Assembly (NCBI GenBank): GCA_016903655.1
Contig: JADQBC010000023.1
Coordinates: forward strand, 1-36,506
Direction: 5' to 3'
Length of the DNA: 36,506 bases
From: Gomphosphaeria aponina SAG 52.96 = DSM 107014
Lineage (GTDB): Bacteria > Cyanobacteriota > Cyanobacteriia > Cyanobacteriales > Gomphosphaeriaceae
The position numbers and the translations under genes were made by a program. Numbering within the stretch: the stretch's first letter is position 1; every line of letters begins with the position of its first letter. The notes under the pieces are model-generated. The model searched no databases. It was not told the DNA's origin and saw nothing but the letters and a program-made list of their open reading frames with translations. Of the stretch, positions 32,373-36,506 are shown piece by piece.

Positions 32373-33962
32373 ATGGGTAAAAAATTGACTCGCTTTGCTT
32401 GGAGCTTGGCGGCGGTGGTAGGGTTAATTGCACCATCTGCTCAGGCCCTTTCTGAGTCTGTGGGGGAAGAGGGGATTAATGCTCGTGTCTTGCACGCAGC
32501 TCCTTATAATTTGAGCGGGTTTAAAATCGCTATTGGTCAGGTGGAAATTGGCAGACCTGGAAAATTTGGTTTGGATAAGGGCATTTCTGGCAATCTTGCT
32601 CTCCCTCTGGGTGGAGTTTTCGAGCTGAATGTTAAAGCTAGTTCTAATATCTATGTAGATAACCATGCGTCAATGGTAGCCGCAGTTATGGTGAGTGGGG
32701 ATAAACGTCTGCGGGGAGTAGCTCCTGGTGCAAGGCTTTATTCTTCGGCGGTGGGTGAATTGAAAACGGGAGGACAAGCGGAGGAGTGTTTGGCAAGTGT
32801 ACACATCGCACTGCAAAATGGGGGAGATGTGCGGGCGATTAATTTTAGTTTTGGTGAGTCTTTGGAGCGTGACTCTAGGGAAAATCCTACTCTGGATGGT
32901 AATGCTCTCCTCACCCAATGTATTGATTGGTCGGCACGGGTTCACGATAGTCTTTATGTTATTGCTGGTAATCAGGGAGGAGGTGGGATTCCCATTCCCA
33001 CTGACCAATATAATGGGATCATTGCGGCATATACAACGAAAAGGGAAGGGCAGTTCAAAAAAATAGATTTTGCTAATTTAAGCGCTTTCCCTGAAGGCAT
33101 TGGTCGTCGTTTGATTAAACGGGAAATTAATGTGGGTCCGAGGCGAGCAGTTAATTTAGTAGCGCCAGGCAGCAAAATTAATCTTTATCAATTGGATGGG
33201 AAGGTGAGCGCAGTGAGTGGCACCAGTTTTGCAGCGCCCCACATTACGGGAACGGTGGCATTGTTACAGGAATTTGGCGATCGCCAGTTACAAGCATCTA
33301 CCCAAAACTGGAGTCAAGACTCCCGTCGCCATGAGGTGATGAAAGTTATTTTACTAAATTCTGCGGATAAAATACAAGACTCTGGGGATGGGAAATTGTT
33401 GGGGATGAGTCGCACTATTTTCAGTAAAAATAATCAAACTTGGCTAGACTCAGATGCTTTTTTAGATGATAAAATTCCCCTGGATCTGCAGATGGGAACT
33501 GGACAGCTCAATGCTTTTCGCGCTTATGAGCAATTTAGCGCAGGTCAGTGGAGTCCAGGGTTAGTGCCAGTGATGGGCTGGAATTATGACAGTCTATCTG
33601 CTTATGGTTACCATGATTATATAATAGAGCAGCCTTTGGCAAAAGGAAGTTTTGCGGGGATTACTTTGGCATGGGATCGACTGGTGGAGCTAGAGGATAG
33701 TAATCATAACGGGGAGTATGATGTCGGGGAAACTTTCCGCGATCGCGGTTTAAACAACCTGGACATTCATCTGATCCCTGTTGAGGAAAATAGTACTCTT
33801 TGGAGTGCCTGCTCTTCAGTGAGCGAAGATGATAGTGTGGAGCATATTTTTTGCCCTATTCCTACTTCAGGACGTTATAAAATTCGTGTCCGTTACCTCA
33901 CCCAAAAGAATGAAAGCATTCAGCCCTATGCTCTAGCTTGGTGGACTTTTCCCCGTCATTAA
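32373..33962 (+). CDS. Exported subtilisin-like (S8) serine protease with Glu in place of catalytic Asp
   Basis: The protein has 529 residues from the ATG at 32373, chosen because it gives a clean signal peptide (MGKKLTRFAWSLAAVVGLIA, cleavage likely after SAQA). The frame is open further to 32244. In the S8 domain the His is H98 (DNHASMVAAVM), the oxyanion Asn is N200 (VIAGNQGG) and the Ser is S285 (SGTSFAAPHITGTVALL). The position of the usual Asp (V-I-D-T-G) reads V-E58-I-G. After the catalytic domain a segment with a DxNxNGxYD calcium-loop-like motif (DSNHNGEYDVGE) and a C-terminal beta domain follow. It is expected to act in the periplasm or outside the cell. Confidence 0.88.
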   Translation: MGKKLTRFAWSLAAVVGLIAPSAQALSESVGEEGINARVLHAAPYNLSGFKIAIGQVEIGRPGKFGLDKGISGNLALPLGGVFELNVKASSNIYVDNHASMVAAVMVSGDKRLRGVAPGARLYSSAVGELKTGGQAEECLASVHIALQNGGDVRAINFSFGESLERDSRENPTLDGNALLTQCIDWSARVHDSLYVIAGNQGGGGIPIPTDQYNGIIAAYTTKREGQFKKIDFANLSAFPEGIGRRLIKREINVGPRRAVNLVAPGSKINLYQLDGKVSAVSGTSFAAPHITGTVALLQEFGDRQLQASTQNWSQDSRRHEVMKVILLNSADKIQDSGDGKLLGMSRTIFSKNNQTWLDSDAFLDDKIPLDLQMGTGQLNAFRAYEQFSAGQWSPGLVPVMGWNYDSLSAYGYHDYIIEQPLAKGSFAGITLAWDRLVELEDSNHNGEYDVGETFRDRGLNNLDIHLIPVEENSTLWSACSSVSEDDSVEHIFCPIPTSGRYKIRVRYLTQKNESIQPYALAWWTFPRH

Positions 33963-33988
33963 TTACTACCTAATATTGCTCTATATAA

Positions 33989-34594
33989 TTACCGTCTAAT
34001 CTCAAATACACCACGACAGCCATTATCCACCCAAATACCATCGCGATCGTATCCCCAAGTATCTCCTTGCCAACAACCTGCACTACTTAGTTGACGTTTA
34101 AGAGCTACCCGATCCCCACTACGGATATTAGCGGCACAATGTTGATACCTATCATCGTTGGAGGCGCAAGTCAAGCTCTGGTCTGATGAATTATTATTGT
34201 TATTATTTTTCTCGTCGGAATTAGCTGCTAAAGCGCCAACGATAATACCTACAGCCAATGCTGCCCCACCAACGATCGCCGCTGTATCGTCTCCATCGTT
34301 ATTGTTGCTATGGTGAGCACCATTTCTGTCTCGCACTAAAAACTCAGCCCGACAACCATCATCCACCCAAATACCATCGCGATCGTATCCCCAAGTATTT
34401 CCTTGACTACATCTAGTGCTACTAAGTTGTCTTTCTAATCTAACTCCGCCACGAGTGTCTATCCGACAGAACTTGTAACGACCATCTTGCGACTCACAGG
34501 TAATGTTACGGTTGGCTAAGGCTGGGGTTGTTTTTACAATCAATCCTAGAGTAATCCCCGCTATTAATGTAAGTCTGCTAATCTTAGTAATCAT
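33989..34594 (-). CDS. Exported protein with two DUF3011 domains around a Gly/Ala-rich hydrophobic segment
   Basis: The 201-residue product starts with a signal peptide (MITKISRLTLIAGITLGLIV...PALA). DUF3011 repeat 1 runs from CESQDGRYKFC to GIWVDDGCRAEF, and repeat 2 from CASNDDRYQHC to GIWVDNGCRGVFEI near the C-terminus. Each has four Cys and the WGYDRDGIWVD core. Between them lies the hydrophobic stretch IVGGAALAVGIIVGALAA, flanked by Asn-rich linkers; it looks like a membrane helix or glycine zipper. DUF3011 has no known activity. ATG 34594 is preferred over the upstream TTG because of GAGAAG spacing. It follows the TAXI gene by 30 bases on the same strand. Confidence 0.83.
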   Translation of the reverse strand: MITKISRLTLIAGITLGLIVKTTPALANRNITCESQDGRYKFCRIDTRGGVRLERQLSSTRCSQGNTWGYDRDGIWVDDGCRAEFLVRDRNGAHHSNNNDGDDTAAIVGGAALAVGIIVGALAANSDEKNNNNNNSSDQSLTCASNDDRYQHCAANIRSGDRVALKRQLSSAGCWQGDTWGYDRDGIWVDNGCRGVFEIRR

Positions 34595-34624
34595 TTTTTC
34601 TCTTCTCCACAAGTTGTTAATTAG

Positions 34625-35578
34625 TTAAAAAGCCGAACACTGAGAAACACGTTCTGCTTCTATTTGAGATAAATTTTCTCGGTTAACTCCTTTCCAAACA
34701 GGGTCTCCATTTTCTTGCAACCAAGACAAATTTTCCTGAATTAAATTTGCCACAGGAGTTACATTTTCACATTCTTCTTCCACAACGGTAAATAATAAAG
34801 ATTTAACCGCTAATGTCTCGACAGATTCTTTTTGCCAAGGATAAGTTTCAGCGCTCAGGGTAGCTTGTGTGTATAGTCTGCTTAAAAATTCATCATCAGG
34901 TTGTGGGGGTAAAGCGATGGGCAAAATTTGGAAATTATCTTCTGGGGTAATTTCTTCTATCAATACTTTTGCTGGTATGCCGACTACATAAAACATGGCA
35001 TCAATTTCTTCTTGACGAAGTGCTTCAATGGCTTTTTTCACTTCTAAAGTCAATAATTCTCCAGGGTTAATTTCTAACTGATACATTAAGGTTGTTGCAG
35101 TTAAACTCGTCCCACTTCCTGAACTACTAATAGAAATTCTCTTTCCAGACAATTCCTCTACAGAATTAATGTCTCCCCGTGTAATTAAATGAACTTGTTC
35201 GTCATAGAGGGGTAAAACCACCCGCAGTGCTTCTGCTTGACGGCGAACTTCTTCGTCATTGTTGGCAAAAGTGTTCAAGAATGCCAATACATCACTTTGA
35301 GCAATACCCAAAGGCACACTTTTATACTCGAAAACATCATGGATGTTTTGTAAACTTCCCCTTGTAGGAATTACATCAATGTCTAAGTCTAAATTAGACT
35401 GTAACGCAAATTCTTCTAGATCTCGGGCGATCGCATAGTATTCTCCTGCCTCACTTCCTGTAACAATATTTATTTCTTGTGGAGCTGTTTGTGCTCTTGT
35501 ATGGGATGGTATAAATATTAGCAGCAGTACCATTACTCCCAAGATTCCACACATTAAATAATAAAGTCGTTTTTTCAT
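34625..35578 (-). CDS. TAXI family (TRAP-associated) solute-binding protein, orphan
   Basis: The 317-residue protein has an N-terminal signal or anchor (YYLMCGILGVMVLLLIFIPS, likely cleavage after TRA). The mature part matches TAXI-type extracytoplasmic binding proteins: NIVTGSEAGEYYAIARDLEEF, PLGIAQSDVLAFL, GKRISISSSGSGTSLTATTLM, EALRQEEIDAMFYVVGIPA and the late LFTVVEEEC. TAXI receptors normally work with a fused DctQM permease; none is here, and the DctQM genes 11 kb away belong to the other receptor family. It may use a distant permease or act as a sensor. The Shine-Dalgarno sequence AGGAGG lies just upstream. Confidence 0.87.
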   Translation of the reverse strand: MKKRLYYLMCGILGVMVLLLIFIPSHTRAQTAPQEINIVTGSEAGEYYAIARDLEEFALQSNLDLDIDVIPTRGSLQNIHDVFEYKSVPLGIAQSDVLAFLNTFANNDEEVRRQAEALRVVLPLYDEQVHLITRGDINSVEELSGKRISISSSGSGTSLTATTLMYQLEINPGELLTLEVKKAIEALRQEEIDAMFYVVGIPAKVLIEEITPEDNFQILPIALPPQPDDEFLSRLYTQATLSAETYPWQKESVETLAVKSLLFTVVEEECENVTPVANLIQENLSWLQENGDPVWKGVNRENLSQIEAERVSQCSAF

Positions 35579-35596
35579 CTTCGGCCCTCCTGGAGA

Positions 35597-35631
35597 CTCC
35601 CGTTAAATCGGAAGACCGATTTTAACGGGAG
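35597..35631 (-). promoter_or_regulatory. Strong hairpin in the leader of the TAXI gene
   Basis: CTCCCGTTAAATCGG (35597-35611) and CCGATTTTAACGGGAG (35616-35631) pair along 15 bases with one bulged A and a four-base loop. It ends about ten bases before the Shine-Dalgarno sequence of the TAXI gene. It could be an attenuator, a leader-stabilising hairpin, or the end of an upstream transcript. Confidence 0.5.
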
Positions 35632-35689
35632 AGGAAAGGAGGGACAGTGTCTATGCTGCATAAAATTAACTCCCTGATTAGTTGAAAGT

Positions 35690-35714
35690 GCAGGTTTTTT
35701 GATTGGAAACCTGC
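35690..35714. terminator. Weak hairpin, possible terminator
   Basis: GCAGGTTT (35690-35697) and AAACCTGC (35707-35714) pair perfectly over eight bases. No gene end lies next to it, so its role is unclear. Confidence 0.3.
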
Positions 35715-35762
35715 AAAACCAACTCCCAAAACTGGGGTAATGTTAGTAGGGGCGGGTAAAGG

Positions 35763-35934
35763 ATTCTTGCACAAAAGCGTTGTTTGGTTCATAAAATACC
35801 AAACCCGCTCCTACATTAGGTCAGTTTAGTATTCTTGCACAAAAGCCTTGTTTAGTTCACAAAATACCAAACCCGCCCCTACATTAGGTCAGTTTAGTAT
35901 TCTTGCACAAAAGCCTTGTTTAGTTCATATAACT
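35763..35934. repeat. 68-base tandem repeat, about 2.5 copies
   Basis: ATTCTTGCACAAAAGC begins at 35763, 35831 and 35899, an exact period of 68. Each full unit contains ACCAAACCCGC(C/T)CCTAC, which is the inverse of the GTAGGGGCGGGT at 35746-35757. The third copy is cut short. Confidence 0.9.
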
Positions 35935-35937
35935 AGG

Positions 35938-36056
35938 CAAAATTATTTATCCAATTTCTTACGGGGCGGGCCAGCGGGATCACCTATGTTGCACAACAAA
36001 AATTGAGGGTTCAAAACCCGCCCTCACCCATGTAATTAATTTTGTCTAATTACTTA
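35938..36056. repeat. 119-base direct repeat, copy A
   Basis: This matches copy B (36116-36234) over its whole length with only a few differences, such as TTATCCAATT against TTACAGAATT. It contains ACGGGGCGGGCCAGCGGGAT and, near the end, AAAACCCGCCCTCACCC. Confidence 0.9.
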
Positions 36057-36105
36057 GTTGATGGTTGATGGTTGATAGTTGATAGTTGATGGTTGATAGT
36101 TGATA
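36056..36105. repeat. Heptamer array between the two 119-base repeats
   Basis: About seven TTGATGG/TTGATAG units lie exactly between copies A and B, as if the array or one copy had been inserted. Confidence 0.9.
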
Positions 36106-36115
36106 AGTAGGTGGA

Positions 36116-36234
36116 CAAAATTATTTACAGAATTTCTTACGGGGCGGGCCAGCGGGATCACCTATGTTGCACAACAAAAATTGATGGTTCAAAACCCGCC
36201 CTCACCCATGTAATTAATTTTGTCTAATTACTTA
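36116..36234. repeat. 119-base direct repeat, copy B
   Basis: Near-identical to 35938-36056. It is followed by ACTCGCCCCTACATTAGACA, another piece of the GGGGCGGG family. Confidence 0.9.
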
Positions 36235-36288
36235 CCAAACTCGCCCCTACATTAGACATGAGTGCGAAACTACGAAAAACTGTCATAA

Positions 36289-36333
36289 GTCCGCGCCAGC
36301 CTTGGATCTCGAAGATCCAAGGCTGGCGCGGAC
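36289..36333. repeat. Perfect 21-base-pair inverted repeat
   Basis: The arms 36289-36309 and 36313-36333 are exact reverse complements around the triplet CGA. They are GC-rich and begin GTCCGCGCCAGCCTTGG. TCAT at 36283 and ATGA at 36335 extend the symmetry imperfectly. No gene is adjacent in the window. Confidence 0.92.
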
Positions 36334-36404
36334 TGATGACCATTTTAAGTTTGGACTTCTCGCTTAAGCCCTAATTATCAAATTTTTAAATAGACCTTTT
36401 GCGA

Positions 36405-36506
36405 AAGTAGTGTTAACCCCCCCTACCCCCCCTTGGCAAGGGGGGGAGAAATGCTTGGAATGTAGGGCTCCCTCCCCTTACCAAGGGGAGGGTTGGGGTG
36501 GGGTTT
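36405..36506. repeat. C/G-rich hairpin repeat pair, possibly a small non-autonomous element
   Basis: CCCCCCCTTGGCAAGGGGGGG (near 36424-36447) and CCCTCCCCTTACCAAGGGGAGGG (near 36469-36491) are two hairpins. Read on opposite strands they are related sequences, so together they look like inverted ends around a 20-base centre. Repeats of this kind are common in cyanobacterial spacers. The window ends before its right limit is clear. Confidence 0.6.

Overview
The window is from a cyanobacterial chromosome, AT-rich, with many GCGATCGC (HIP1-type) octamers. Lineage markers are CyanoQ/PsbQ, an F/SBPase-type GlpX next to HemA, a C-terminally extended plant-type ferredoxin, a UPF0182 membrane protein and several cyanobacteria-restricted hypothetical proteins. 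The abundant heptanucleotide repeats and the repeat-filled spacers suggest a genome tolerant of small dispersed repeats, as in many filamentous forms; species is not claimed.

Layout. 1-320: edge of a broken IS607-type resolvase and a spacer. 319-5670: housekeeping block on the + strand (recR with an unusual start, then 2Fe-2S ferredoxin, SNase-like lipoprotein, inositol monophosphatase family enzyme, J-domain/TPR protein, hisZ, di-cluster ferredoxin), with tRNA-Ser(GGA) on the - strand. 6044-11861: - strand block (UPF0182 protein, hemA, glpX). 12619-19689: + strand block (MidA-type methyltransferase, two tandem FHA-PAS-PAS-GGDEF-EAL proteins, DCC-family thiol protein). 19682-20784: convergent hypothetical gene and a spacer of duplicated debris. 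20785-25918: CyanoQ, then a TRAP transporter with dctP divergent from dctQM, and a glycine/D-amino-acid-oxidase-like enzyme. 25966-31741: hypothetical gene, cobA/SUMT, glgP, FHA-Ser/Thr kinase. 31896-35578: small hypothetical, exported subtilase with a changed catalytic acid, a double-DUF3011 protein and an orphan TAXI-type binding protein. 35579-36506: gene-free, almost entirely repeats and hairpins.

How the genes may work together. glpX and hemA lie in tandem and may be co-transcribed (Calvin cycle and tetrapyrrole synthesis); cobA opens the siroheme/cobalamin branch of the same tetrapyrrole pathway. The TRAP dctP gene has a textbook NtcA-activated promoter by spacing (GTAN8TAC, 22 bases, TATTGT), which points to nitrogen-controlled uptake of an organic acid or amino acid. 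Three FHA proteins (two c-di-GMP proteins and one kinase) lie within 18 kb and could form a phosphothreonine-to-c-di-GMP route; this is inference only.

The most notable signals are: the NtcA promoter; the tandem c-di-GMP paralogs in which the second EAL domain has lost its catalytic residues; recR without a normal start codon; the subtilase with Glu where Asp is expected; heptamer repeats that abut start codons and even supply the C-terminus of one protein; and the structured repeat field at the right end. No CRISPR array, prophage, or complete insertion sequence was seen.
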